A stretch of DNA of 64,000 nt from Erythrobacter sp. YT30 (GTDB lineage: Bacteria > Pseudomonadota > Alphaproteobacteria > Sphingomonadales > Sphingomonadaceae), in the NCBI RefSeq assembly GCF_001542875.1, contig NZ_LMAF01000002.1:829501-893500 (forward strand). The letters run 5' to 3'. The notes beneath the pieces are model-generated. The model was given only the letters and a program-made list of their open reading frames with translations. It had not been told where the DNA came from and searched no databases. How positions within the stretch are numbered: position 1 is the first letter of the stretch; every line of letters starts with the position of its first letter. This document shows, piece after piece, positions 1 through 7,900 of the stretch. Both the position numbers and the translations under genes were made by a program.

Positions 1-56
1 ATCTACTTAGAAATTGATCTCGGAAAAGGGCTAGTGCCAGACCAAATCCTTCAAGC

Positions 57-596
57 TCATGTACGGGCAGACCAATCCGACTTTTCCAACCGCATGACCA
101 AGCAATCGTCTTCATCGAACATTCGTCGTCCGACAATCTTAAACCCAAGTCTCCGATAGAACCTGTGCGCGCTTTTATTGGAGTTCAATGGATCGATGAC
201 GATGCCGGTGACATCCGGTGTGGCGAAACACCGGTCGATCATCTGGGTCATCATTTGCGTGCCCACCCCTCGGCCCAGCCATTCCGGCGGCCCGATCCAT
301 ATGTCTATGGCCCTTAGCCCCGGTTCGATATCGCCCCAGTAATGCGTCTGTTCGGTGTGGGGATCGCAAACCTGCATGACGCCGACCGGTTCACCTGCAA
401 TTTCGGCGATCATATAGTAACTGTCATTGGTCGAACCCGCGATCTCTTTGGTCCATTCGATACCACCGAAAGCCACCTCGGCGTCCGGGTCGTCGCTGGA
501 ACAAGCAATTACGTGCGGCTCGCGGTCCCATGACGCCAGCATGGGCGCATCGGCGACGGTCGCCGGGCGCAAGGTAACTCGGGAAGACTGACCCAT
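57..596 (-). CDS. GNAT-family N-acetyltransferase
   Basis: Predicted acetyl-CoA-dependent N-acetyltransferase of 179 residues, substrate unknown. The acetyl-CoA-binding motif is visible as LGRGVGTQMM in the second half, followed by the typical C-terminal N-x-x-x-A-x-x-x-Y-x-x-x-GF pattern (NKSAHRFYRRLGF). The overall plan resembles AAC(6')/RimJ-type acetyltransferases. The frame is open for 29 further codons up to 683, but the fold begins at LRPAT and a GAGG lies about 13 bases before the ATG at 596, so I chose the shorter form. The gene is followed leftward by the window edge and preceded by a leftward acyl-CoA ligase gene. Confidence 0.8.
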   Translation of the reverse strand: MGQSSRVTLRPATVADAPMLASWDREPHVIACSSDDPDAEVAFGGIEWTKEIAGSTNDSYYMIAEIAGEPVGVMQVCDPHTEQTHYWGDIEPGLRAIDIWIGPPEWLGRGVGTQMMTQMIDRCFATPDVTGIVIDPLNSNKSAHRFYRRLGFKIVGRRMFDEDDCLVMRLEKSDWSART

Positions 597-746
597 GGAA
601 CCGGAACTTATCCTCAAATTTGTGCGGATCAATTGTTCGATTGAAGGTCCGGCCACCTGAGAATTGCCCCGGAGAGCTGCCATTCCACAAGCACCCCCAC
701 AAGTCCCACCATTGGCGCCGTCTTCGAGCGCATCGGATCGCCGGCT

Positions 747-2366
747 TTACGTATCCACCTTATCCGCCAGCCTCTGCGCCGTCTTATAATCCGGCTTGCC
801 GTTATTCAGCCGAAGTGATCCCTTGGTGAAAACATAGAGCCTCGGGATTTTGTAGCCCGCCAGTCCTTCTCTCGCGCATGCATCCAGTGCGGGTTCGAGT
901 TCTGATGCATCGGCCCCGTCGGCCTTCACCACGGCCACCACCTTGCGGCCAAAGCGCGGATCGGGGAGGCTGACGACGCGCGCGTCTTCCACGCCATCAT
1001 GCTCCATCAGCACCGCTTCCACCTCTTCGGGAAAGACTTTCTCGCCGCCTGTGTTGATGCACATATTGTCGCGGCCCAGAAAATCGAGCGAGCCATCTTC
1101 GGCCCAGCGCGCTTGATCGCCCGTCATCAGATATCGCACGCCGTCTATCACTGGAAAGGTCTTGGCGTTCTTCTCATCCTCGCCAAGATAGCCCAATGGC
1201 AGTGGCCCTGCACGCGCGACCACTCCGATGCCGTCTTCACCCTGCTTGATCTCATTGAGGTCTTCATCGAACAGCTTGGTCTCGCGACCCGGCAACGCGG
1301 AGAACTTGCCTCCGCCGGTTGAGCCAGCCGCCGTGGTGATCGTCACCGCCGTGCCAGAGCTTTCGCTTGATCCCAAGGCATCGATAATCACCATTTGCGG
1401 ATGATGACCCAAAAGGCGCTGTTTGTTGGCGGCTGAAAAGACCGCGCCTGATGAGACGATTTGGCGCAAGCTCGCCAGCTTTTCTGCCCCATCGCCGCGC
1501 GCATCCAGCCTGTCCGCCAAAGGCAGAGCGAACGCATCGCCCACGATAAAGGTGCCGCGCGCGCCAAGCCGGTGAATTTCATCAATTGCCGTATCTGCAT
1601 CGAACTTCTCCGACGGCAGAAGCGCAAGCGTGCCGCCTTTCAGCAGGTGAATAACTGCGGTGAACTGCCCCGCACCGTGCATCAATGGGCTCAACACGAT
1701 CATCGGCGATGTGCTTGCAGGGTGTTCGGGGCCGATTTTCGCAGCTTCCTCGACCTGCGCTTCGAGTGAGGTGGCAACAAATGGCGGTTCGCCAAAGCCG
1801 CGCTGCCAGACCGAAACGCTGAACGCCTGCCACGCCTCGATCATCGGCCACATCACGGCTTTCGGCATTCCGGTTGTGCCGCCGGTGGCTGTCAGGAAAA
1901 GCGCCTTGGGATCAGAGTGAATTTCAAAATCGGCGGGCAATTCGGTCTGCTGCAAAGCTTCCCAATCCGCGCCGCTTACATCAATCACATCGGCACCATC
2001 GGCCGCAGCCGAGCGTGCTGCATCGACAAAATCGCTCTCAGCAAAAAGCGCCTTCATCCCGAAGCGCTGGCAGATGTCGGACAGCTCGCGGTCCTTGTAG
2101 TGGTAGTTCACATTGACGGGCGACAGGCCTGCTTTGATGCAGCTAAAATAGGCAAGCATGTAATCGGGCGTGTTGCGCAGCATCTGGCCTGCGATGTCGC
2201 CGGGCTTCAGCCCCCGCGCGCGAAGACCTGCAGCAATGGCATCCGTCCGACTGTCGAACTCGCCCCAAGTGACTGTGCGGCCCCCGTGGACAAGGGCGGG
2301 CCTGGACGGTTCAATCGCCTCAGCCAACGCTTTCAAAGCCACTCCAAAATTCTCGCCAAGCCACAT
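747..2366 (-). CDS. AMP-binding acyl-CoA synthetase (FadD-like)
   Basis: Predicted ATP-dependent acyl-CoA ligase of the ANL superfamily, 539 residues, which would activate a carboxylic acid to its CoA thioester through an acyl-adenylate. The P-loop TATGGTTGMPK lies near residues 159-169, and the C-terminal domain carries the GRDNMCINTGGEKVFP hinge and a late PDYK motif with the probable catalytic lysine. The ATG at 2366 has GAGGAGA nine bases upstream and is preferred over an in-frame ATG six codons earlier. It is divergent from a LuxR-type regulator gene, and a Rieske oxygenase, an SDR and a VOC protein lie nearby, which suggests a catabolic role. The substrate cannot be read from sequence. 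Confidence 0.9.
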   Translation of the reverse strand: MWLGENFGVALKALAEAIEPSRPALVHGGRTVTWGEFDSRTDAIAAGLRARGLKPGDIAGQMLRNTPDYMLAYFSCIKAGLSPVNVNYHYKDRELSDICQRFGMKALFAESDFVDAARSAAADGADVIDVSGADWEALQQTELPADFEIHSDPKALFLTATGGTTGMPKAVMWPMIEAWQAFSVSVWQRGFGEPPFVATSLEAQVEEAAKIGPEHPASTSPMIVLSPLMHGAGQFTAVIHLLKGGTLALLPSEKFDADTAIDEIHRLGARGTFIVGDAFALPLADRLDARGDGAEKLASLRQIVSSGAVFSAANKQRLLGHHPQMVIIDALGSSESSGTAVTITTAAGSTGGGKFSALPGRETKLFDEDLNEIKQGEDGIGVVARAGPLPLGYLGEDEKNAKTFPVIDGVRYLMTGDQARWAEDGSLDFLGRDNMCINTGGEKVFPEEVEAVLMEHDGVEDARVVSLPDPRFGRKVVAVVKADGADASELEPALDACAREGLAGYKIPRLYVFTKGSLRLNNGKPDYKTAQRLADKVDT

Positions 2367-2410
2367 CGCGCACGTTCTCCTCATCGATCAATCAGACCTA
2401 GCCATCGGCC

Positions 2411-2431
2411 TTACGCAATTCCCCTACGTAA
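2411..2431. promoter_or_regulatory. Inverted repeat between divergent ligase and LuxR genes
   Basis: TTACG at 2411-2415 and CGTAA at 2427-2431 form a perfect five-base inverted repeat with an 11-base AT/C-rich centre. It lies in the 134-bp space between the divergent start codons of the acyl-CoA ligase (2366) and the LuxR-type regulator (2501). This is a plausible operator for the regulator acting on both genes. Short arms like these can occur by chance. Confidence 0.35.
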
Positions 2432-2500
2432 AGTATGAGGCAATTTGCGAAAAATAGGGTAGGCTCGCGACTCGAGGAACAAGAGAGGAGACGGCCAAAC

Positions 2501-3310
2501 ATGGCGAGCAATGTCATCGAGCTGAAAGCAGCCGCGACGCACGGCAATATCGAACAATTGTTGGATACTGTCACGATCACCTGCACCGAGGATATACACG
2601 ATGCGGCGGTTAATCTGGCAAACATAGCGCAAGCGCGCGGCATGCAGATTGCGGTGTGCGATGATATCTCTTCCAAAGAGCCGATGGTGGATGCCGATGG
2701 TACAATCCTCAATGCCGATGTCTTCCAATGGCTGGATGATGGATCGCGCTGGTGGGAAGATCATCGTCTTGCCCTGCATTCACCGCTGCCGCGCGCGTGT
2801 CGCTATGAAAGCGAGCCCTTCTGGGTGAACAAGCACGGCTTTAACACGCGCTGGCGAAATTCGTACCTTGAAGAAATCGACCTCAACGATTTTGAAAAGC
2901 GATCTCTTTGTAAGGCCGCGATTGTGATCCCGGTTCATCTGCCATTCGGCCAGATTTCCGCCAGCAGCTTTATCAGCATGGATCGCGATAAAGAGGATTT
3001 GAGCGAGGAATTCGCGCAGCATGGCGTGCTGTTCTCGCAGATCACGCGGCGGTTTGTTGCGGGCTATGTTCAGGCGCACAGGACTAAGCGACGCATTCCT
3101 TCCGATTGCGTGCTCTCAAAGCGTGAAGTGGAATGCTTGCGATGGGCAGCGATTGGCAAGACGGACAAGGAAATCAGCATGATCCTTGAACGAAGCCATG
3201 CGACGATACGCTATCACATCCACCGCGCCGGCGAGAAGCTGGACAGCGTGAACCGCGCGCAGACCATCTTTAAGGCCGGCCAGCTGGGCTATCTGGGGGC
3301 GAATTCTTAA
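2501..3310 (+). CDS. LuxR-family transcriptional regulator
   Basis: Predicted DNA-binding regulator of 269 residues. The C-terminal 60 residues form a LuxR/NarL helix-turn-helix beginning LSKREVECLRWAAIGKTDKE and ending near RAQTIFKAGQLGYL. The N-terminal 190 residues show the general length and spacing of an autoinducer-binding-like or PAS-like sensor domain but no family I can name. The ATG at 2501 has AGAGGAGA about 12 bases upstream, so it is preferred over the ATG at 2435. No LuxI synthase gene is nearby. The divergent acyl-CoA ligase is the most likely target, and the signal could be an acyl-CoA or a pathway intermediate (inference). Confidence 0.85.
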   Translation: MASNVIELKAAATHGNIEQLLDTVTITCTEDIHDAAVNLANIAQARGMQIAVCDDISSKEPMVDADGTILNADVFQWLDDGSRWWEDHRLALHSPLPRACRYESEPFWVNKHGFNTRWRNSYLEEIDLNDFEKRSLCKAAIVIPVHLPFGQISASSFISMDRDKEDLSEEFAQHGVLFSQITRRFVAGYVQAHRTKRRIPSDCVLSKREVECLRWAAIGKTDKEISMILERSHATIRYHIHRAGEKLDSVNRAQTIFKAGQLGYLGANS

Positions 3311-3315
3311 GCTTG

Positions 3316-3542
3316 CGAAGGCGCATCTGCGCCTTCGTCCTCGCTAAACGCGCGGCAAGCCGCGCCCGCTACGGGCGGGCAGTCGCCCTTGCGACGCCTG
3401 TGGCGTCGTTCCAGCGCTACATCGATGGCTTGGTCGCGGAGCACGGTAGCAATTGCGACCGCAAGGCCGACTGGCCGCCCGCAGGTGCACCGTAGCGTAG
3501 CGGAGGAGCTGCACCGAGGACGAACGCCCGGATGGGCGTTCG
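3316..3542. repeat. Intergenic repeat, two units facing each other (locus A)
   Basis: Two copies of a dispersed repeat unit point at each other between convergent genes. The plus unit has a perfect hairpin at 3316-3337 (arms CGAAGGCGCA and TGCGCCTTCG) followed by TCCTCG and a core at 3366-3393 containing GGGCGGGCAGTCGCCCTTGC. The minus unit has its core at 3459-3490 and its hairpin at 3521-3542 (arms CGAACGCCC and GGGCGTTCG). Related units lie at 13371, 21670 and 26309. Open frames here have no coding signal and are rejected. Confidence 0.75.
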
Positions 3543-3557
3543 CAGCTCAATCACTCC

Positions 3558-4094
3558 TCATCCCAGCTTTCTCAAGGGCTCCGACCCATCCCAAGCCTCG
3601 CCCGCTTGCTTGATCATCGCGAACAGGCCCGGGCCAGCCTCCCCCTGCTGGAGAATCTCGACCAATCCGCCCGGCCCTGATCCCGGATCGACATAGATCA
3701 CTTTGCTGTCGCCCAAGGCACCCTCGATCACGATTTCCGCGCCCACCCGCTCGCACGTCGCGTAAGCTTCGGTGATGTCGTCGACCAAGATACACACATG
3801 GTGCACCCCATCCCCCACATCGGCGTACTCCCCGCTATAGATCGAAGGATGATCATCGCGCGGACGGATCAGCTCAATCTGGATGTCGCCCCAATAGGCC
3901 AGCGCCAGATCGAACACCGCATCAGTGGGCGCGCCTTTGTATTTCATGCCTTCAAGGTGGATGCCTTCCATGAGAAAGAACGGCCCCACACCCATCACTT
4001 GCGTCCAATGCTTTACCGCTGCGTCAAAATCGGCAGGCACAAAGGCCAGCTGCATCACCTCGCCAAGGTCTGAAATCCCTCTATTGCGCGCCAT
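3558..4094 (-). CDS. VOC-family (glyoxalase/dioxygenase-like) protein
   Basis: Predicted metal-binding protein of 178 residues in the vicinal oxygen chelate superfamily, which includes glyoxalase I, methylmalonyl-CoA epimerase and extradiol dioxygenases. The N-terminal module LGEVMQLAFVPADFDAAVKH and the second module with HHVCILVDDITEAYATCERV show the paired beta-alpha-beta arrangement. The ATG at 4094 has GAGAGG eight bases upstream and is preferred over one 18 codons earlier. It is divergent from the Rieske oxygenase gene at 4200, with about 105 bp between starts, so the two may share regulation. The reaction is unknown; epimerase or isomerase activity on a CoA thioester is one possibility. 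Confidence 0.85.
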   Translation of the reverse strand: MARNRGISDLGEVMQLAFVPADFDAAVKHWTQVMGVGPFFLMEGIHLEGMKYKGAPTDAVFDLALAYWGDIQIELIRPRDDHPSIYSGEYADVGDGVHHVCILVDDITEAYATCERVGAEIVIEGALGDSKVIYVDPGSGPGGLVEILQQGEAGPGLFAMIKQAGEAWDGSEPLRKLG

Positions 4095-4199
4095 GCATCC
4101 TCTCCAATCCGATAGTGTAGTCTGCCTGCGAAACTGTGTGATATTCATTCACGCGAACACTGCACAAATTGCGAGTATTGGGATCAAGAGAGGCCGCAC

Positions 4200-5630
4200 A
4201 TGAACGAGATCAAGAACGTCGAACGCGAAGACCGGTGTCCGGGCATCAGCTACACCGACATGCTGAACGGCGACACGCGCACCCCACCCGATTACCTGTT
4301 TGAAGAAACGACCCGCGACATGGGGAACGATCCGCTTCCCGTCGAAGCGTATATCTCTGAGGAATACGCGGCGCTTGAGCGCGAGAAGATGTGGCCCAAT
4401 GTCTGGCAATTCGCTGCGCGCGAAGATGAAATGCCCGATTCCGGCGACACGGTCGTCTACAACATCAATGACAAAAGCTTCCTGCTCGTCCGGCAAAAGG
4501 ATGGCAGCGTCAAAGCGTTCTACAATGCCTGCCTTCACCGTGGTCGCAAATTGCGCACCGAATGTGGCCCGGCGATACAGCTGCGCTGCCCGTTCCACGG
4601 CTTTACATGGCGCAATGACGGGACACTGAAGGAGATCCCCTCCAGATGGGATTTCAAACATCTGGAAGGCAAGGATATGGACTTGCCCGAAGCGCGCGTA
4701 GAGCTTTGGCAGGGTTTTATCATGATTACCGAGAACCATGATCTGCCCGACTTCAAGACGTATCTTGGACCCGCCGCGGAACACTATGAGCGGTACGATT
4801 TCGAAAACCGCTACACCGGCATGTGGGTGCAGAAGAAGTTTCCTGCGAACTGGAAAGCGACTGCTGAGGCTTTCATGGAAGCCTGGCATTCGATCACGAC
4901 GCACCCGCAATTGCTGCCGTTCCTCGGCGATGCCAACACGCGCTACGACCTGATTGGCGATCACTTCAATCGCGCGATCACGCCTTCGGGCGTCCTCAGT
5001 CCGCACGTAAAGGGCAAGGGATCGGATTACGTCCTCGAGAAAATGAACGAGTTTTCGGGCGGCGCGGATAGCGAGACCAACCGGCGCTTTGCCGCTGGCG
5101 ATGATAGCGGCGAGGCTGAATTCGACACGTCCGACCCGCTCGCCGCACGCCGCGTTCTCGCAGAAGCCGGTCGTCAGGGTTTCGCTGAACAATATGGCTA
5201 CGATTATTCGGAAGCCTCCGACACCGAAATTCTCGACAATTTCACCTACAACATCTTCCCCAATTTCGCGCCGTGGATCGGATATCTGCCAACGCTGACC
5301 TATCGCTGGTTGCCGGGGGAGACATGCCACGAATCCATCATGGAAATCCGCCTGCTCTTCCCCACGCCCAAAGGCGAGAAGCGCCCGCGCGCGGTTGAGT
5401 GCACCTACATTCCCGATGATGAACCCTTCGCCTGGGCCGCCGACAAGATGGGGCCGCAGCTTGCCAATGTGTTCGATCAGGACATGTCCAACCTTCCCTA
5501 TGTGCAGGAAGGGATGCGCACGATGAAGGACGGGCTGATGGAGCTTGGCACCTATCAGGATAGCCGCGTGCGGCACTTCAACCAGACGATGCAGAAATAT
5601 CTGAATGGCGAGTTGCCTCAAAAAGCCTAA
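4200..5630 (+). CDS. Rieske-type ring-hydroxylating oxygenase alpha subunit
   Basis: Predicted terminal oxygenase of 476 residues. The Rieske [2Fe-2S] ligands are seen as C111-x-H113 and C130-x-x-H133. The mononuclear iron histidines are probably H230 and H235 in the EAWHSITTHPQ stretch, with the carboxylate ligand further on. Such enzymes hydroxylate aromatic or aliphatic substrates using electrons from a separate reductase or ferredoxin. No beta subunit, ferredoxin or reductase gene is adjacent, so it may be an alpha-only (class IA or KshA-like) oxygenase with electron donors encoded elsewhere. AGAGAGG precedes the ATG. An SDR gene follows after 18 bp and is likely co-transcribed. Confidence 0.9.
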   Translation: MNEIKNVEREDRCPGISYTDMLNGDTRTPPDYLFEETTRDMGNDPLPVEAYISEEYAALEREKMWPNVWQFAAREDEMPDSGDTVVYNINDKSFLLVRQKDGSVKAFYNACLHRGRKLRTECGPAIQLRCPFHGFTWRNDGTLKEIPSRWDFKHLEGKDMDLPEARVELWQGFIMITENHDLPDFKTYLGPAAEHYERYDFENRYTGMWVQKKFPANWKATAEAFMEAWHSITTHPQLLPFLGDANTRYDLIGDHFNRAITPSGVLSPHVKGKGSDYVLEKMNEFSGGADSETNRRFAAGDDSGEAEFDTSDPLAARRVLAEAGRQGFAEQYGYDYSEASDTEILDNFTYNIFPNFAPWIGYLPTLTYRWLPGETCHESIMEIRLLFPTPKGEKRPRAVECTYIPDDEPFAWAADKMGPQLANVFDQDMSNLPYVQEGMRTMKDGLMELGTYQDSRVRHFNQTMQKYLNGELPQKA

Positions 5631-5648
5631 ACCGCCAAGGCTGCGCGA

Positions 5649-6401
5649 ATGAGCATATCGGTTGATCTTTCGGGGCGCACCGCGCTTATCACGGGCGCGT
5701 CTTCTGGGCTGGGATCGCGCTTTGGGCGAATTCTGGCAGCCAATGGCGCAAAAGTAGCGCTGGGCGCGCGGCGTAAGGATCGGCTCGAAGCGCTCGCTTC
5801 CGAGATCGGCGATAAAGCCGCTGCAGTCAGTATGGATGTCGCGAAAGAGGCTGACATTATCGCAGGGTTTGATGCCGCCGAGGCCGCTCTTGGACCCATC
5901 AACACTGTCATCGCCAATGCAGGGATTGATGGCCAAGGCATGGCCACCACCATGTCCGAAGCCGAGATTGAGCACACGCTCAACGTCAATCTGAAAGGCG
6001 CAATCCTAACAGCCCGCGAAGGCGCAAAGCGGATGATTGCGAATGGCGAGACGAAGGGGCGCATTGTCATGATCGCGTCGATCACCGCGTTCGAGCCATC
6101 CCCGGGCCTCGTCGCCTATTCCGCGAGCAAAGCAGGCGTGGTGCAAGCCGCGCGCAGCATGGCCCGCGAATGGGCGCGCGCAGGCATTTGCGTCAACACG
6201 ATCTCCCCCGGCTATATCCGCACCGCCATCAACGATGAATGGTTCGACACCGAACCCGGCAAAAAACAAATCGCCCGCTTCCCCAAAAAACGCCTGATGG
6301 GCGAGGAAGGGCTGGATGGGCCGGTGCTGTTTTTGTGTTCTGATGCAGCGGAATATGTGACGGGTGCGGACTTTGTCCTGGATGACGGGCAGACGCTTTA
6401 G
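5649..6401 (+). CDS. Short-chain dehydrogenase/reductase
   Basis: Predicted NAD(P)-dependent oxidoreductase of 250 residues with a Rossmann fold. The dinucleotide motif TGASSGLG lies near residue 15, NAG near residue 89, and the catalytic YSASK motif about residue 157 with a serine upstream (IASITAF). It starts 18 bp after the Rieske oxygenase stop codon. The pair could carry out hydroxylation followed by alcohol oxidation, or dehydrogenation of a dihydrodiol, but this is inference from context. Confidence 0.9.
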   Translation: MSISVDLSGRTALITGASSGLGSRFGRILAANGAKVALGARRKDRLEALASEIGDKAAAVSMDVAKEADIIAGFDAAEAALGPINTVIANAGIDGQGMATTMSEAEIEHTLNVNLKGAILTAREGAKRMIANGETKGRIVMIASITAFEPSPGLVAYSASKAGVVQAARSMAREWARAGICVNTISPGYIRTAINDEWFDTEPGKKQIARFPKKRLMGEEGLDGPVLFLCSDAAEYVTGADFVLDDGQTL

Positions 6402-6494
6402 GCGGCCGCGAACAGGCGATAATGGGCCGGGCAGAAGTCGACATTCAGCTGACGATCCAATTGCGGTCGTCGGTAAATGGGCTAAATTGAGGCG

Positions 6495-7052
6495 ATGTTA
6501 CGTCTAGTAATTCTCTCGGTTGCATTGATCGTTCTGGGCGCGTGTTCAACTAGCGGAGCAGATCAAGGCGTTTCGCGGGACTATACAGAGATTGTAGGCG
6601 CAGTTCTAATCGCACAGCCAGATGTAGCGGCTCAGCACCGCGAGTTCGTTACTGAGTATCCTGACGAGGCAAGTTGGCTCGATAGGTTCTTCGACTATCG
6701 GCTTTGCGTTGCTCCGGAAACCGCAGGCAGCAGAGGTGATTTTGAACGGACCGATTGGGAAGTTGGTGCTGTACCGCCTGATTTCCGTATCTACAGCACG
6801 CGTTGGGAACAATCCCCTGCGCGCCAGACCATTCCCATTGACTTGCTACCTGCGCATCTCCGTTGGGACGCGGCCTTTTCCTTTTGCCCAAGCGGCGTAT
6901 TGCGAGTTGGCAGTCCCAACATCCAAGGAGAAAGCGCGACAGTTTACGTGGAGAACTCCTCCAATACTCATGGTTGGGCGGGAGAGATTTACTTGGTCAA
7001 AACTGACGATGAATGGATCGTCCAAGAAGAACACAATTGGTGGCAAGCGTAG
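6495..7052 (+). CDS. Predicted lipoprotein, unknown function
   Basis: Protein of 185 residues with a clear lipoprotein signal peptide, MLRLVILSVALIVLGACSTS, with the lipobox LGAC and the lipidated cysteine at position 17. The mature part contains several tryptophans and four further cysteines but no domain I recognise. It stands alone: 93 bp separate it from the SDR, and a 436-bp gap follows. It is somewhat less G+C-biased in third positions than its neighbours. Confidence 0.7.
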   Translation: MLRLVILSVALIVLGACSTSGADQGVSRDYTEIVGAVLIAQPDVAAQHREFVTEYPDEASWLDRFFDYRLCVAPETAGSRGDFERTDWEVGAVPPDFRIYSTRWEQSPARQTIPIDLLPAHLRWDAAFSFCPSGVLRVGSPNIQGESATVYVENSSNTHGWAGEIYLVKTDDEWIVQEEHNWWQA

Positions 7053-7488
7053 CGAAATCCAATGTCCACTTTGATCCCGGCATTCCGACATTCCGACGTC
7101 TCTCAGTAGCTCTCAACTAGCAGCAAGCTGAATGTTGGCCTTTTGCTTAAGTGAGCGCCTTTCCTACATCGCGTTTGAAACTCATACCGCGCACGGCTCT
7201 TTCTGATCGTCAGTCCTCAAGCACACCGCAAAAAATCGCGATCTTTTGCGGAACGAAGTCCCACGGCCCGGTAAATGCAGTTCCTCCACCTGTCCGTCAC
7301 CCAGCTCAAGACACACTTTTACTATTGTTTTTCATAGGGTTGTGGAGGATGGTATAGGGTGACACGGTGTCACCTTTGTCAACTTCGGTTGGAAATAATC
7401 GGAAAGTGCATCTTTGCTATTGCGGCGCGGGCTTTGCGACATCTCGGGCCATTCCCGCAAAAGCCATAGGCGGACAACGTCCTCGTTC
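7053..7488. other. 436-bp intergenic region with two palindromes
   Basis: No convincing gene is seen between the convergent lipoprotein and NTF2-like genes. The region holds a 26-base near-perfect palindrome at 7226-7251 (arms CCGCAAAA and TTTTGCGG around an inner ATCGCGAT) and a 17-base operator-like palindrome at 7358-7374. A 68-codon open frame at 7151-7357 lacks a ribosome-binding site and coding bias. The region could be the remains of a deleted gene or could encode a small RNA; neither can be shown here. Confidence 0.5.
7358..7374. promoter_or_regulatory. 17-bp palindromic operator with flanking promoter-like boxes
   Basis: GGTGACACGGTGTCACC is a perfect palindrome around a central G. 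On the minus strand it is preceded by TTGACA (7377-7382) and followed by TATACC (7351-7356), with a 20-base spacer, long for sigma-70. On the plus strand TATAGG lies directly before it. The layout resembles a TetR- or GntR-type operator overlapping a promoter, but no annotated gene lies downstream on either side in the right orientation. Confidence 0.4.
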
Positions 7489-7890
7489 CTAAGCCTTCGC
7501 CGCAACCTCAGCTGCGTCAAAGTAGTGGATGCGCAATTCCTTCAGCAGGGCATCCTCAAAGCTCCCGCATTCAGTCACCGTTTGGGCAAAGGTCTCGCCG
7601 GTTCGCTTTGAGGTCATCGTCAGGGTCAACACTGTCACTGCATGGATGTCACCGCCAGTGATATCGTGGATGTCGACCTTCGCTTCCGCCCATGTGCCAT
7701 ACATGGCCTCGGCACAGCGTTTGAGCGCGTCTTTCCCGCGCCATTCGCCTCCGAAGGGCAGGCATTCGGCTTCGTGTAGAATGAAATCGGGGTGGAGGAG
7801 CGTTTCGACCTTGTCCCAATCGCGCGCGCCTGCCGCCGCATAAACGGCCTGGAGCATTTCGCGCGGGGTCTGGTCGGTCGAAGCGCTCAT
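7489..7890 (-). CDS. NTF2-like / SnoaL-like domain protein
   Basis: Small cytoplasmic protein of 133 residues with the cone-shaped NTF2-like fold expected from AVYAAAGARDWDKVETLLHPD, WRGKDALKRC and a C-terminal strand rich in aromatic residues. The family includes ketosteroid isomerase-like and polyketide cyclase-like enzymes as well as non-catalytic proteins. It lies 10 bp downstream of the M3 peptidase gene on the same strand, so the two are probably one transcript. The ligand or substrate is unknown. Confidence 0.75.
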   Translation of the reverse strand: MSASTDQTPREMLQAVYAAAGARDWDKVETLLHPDFILHEAECLPFGGEWRGKDALKRCAEAMYGTWAEAKVDIHDITGGDIHAVTVLTLTMTSKRTGETFAQTVTECGSFEDALLKELRIHYFDAAEVAAKA

Positions 7891-7900
7891 CCCGGCAGCT

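Noticed and set aside
3313..3613. Several 60-74 codon frames in the locus A intergenic repeat
   Set aside because: They run through palindromic repeat DNA, are arginine-rich on both strands and overlap each other.
4149..5975. A 608-codon open frame on the minus strand opposite the Rieske oxygenase gene
   Set aside because: It is an antisense shadow of a G+C-rich gene: it overlaps two well-supported genes fully, has no ribosome-binding site and reads as a low-complexity mix with no domain.
7151..7357. 68-codon frame in the 436-bp gap
   Set aside because: No ribosome-binding site, ordinary third-position composition and no recognisable feature; its end overlaps promoter-like boxes.
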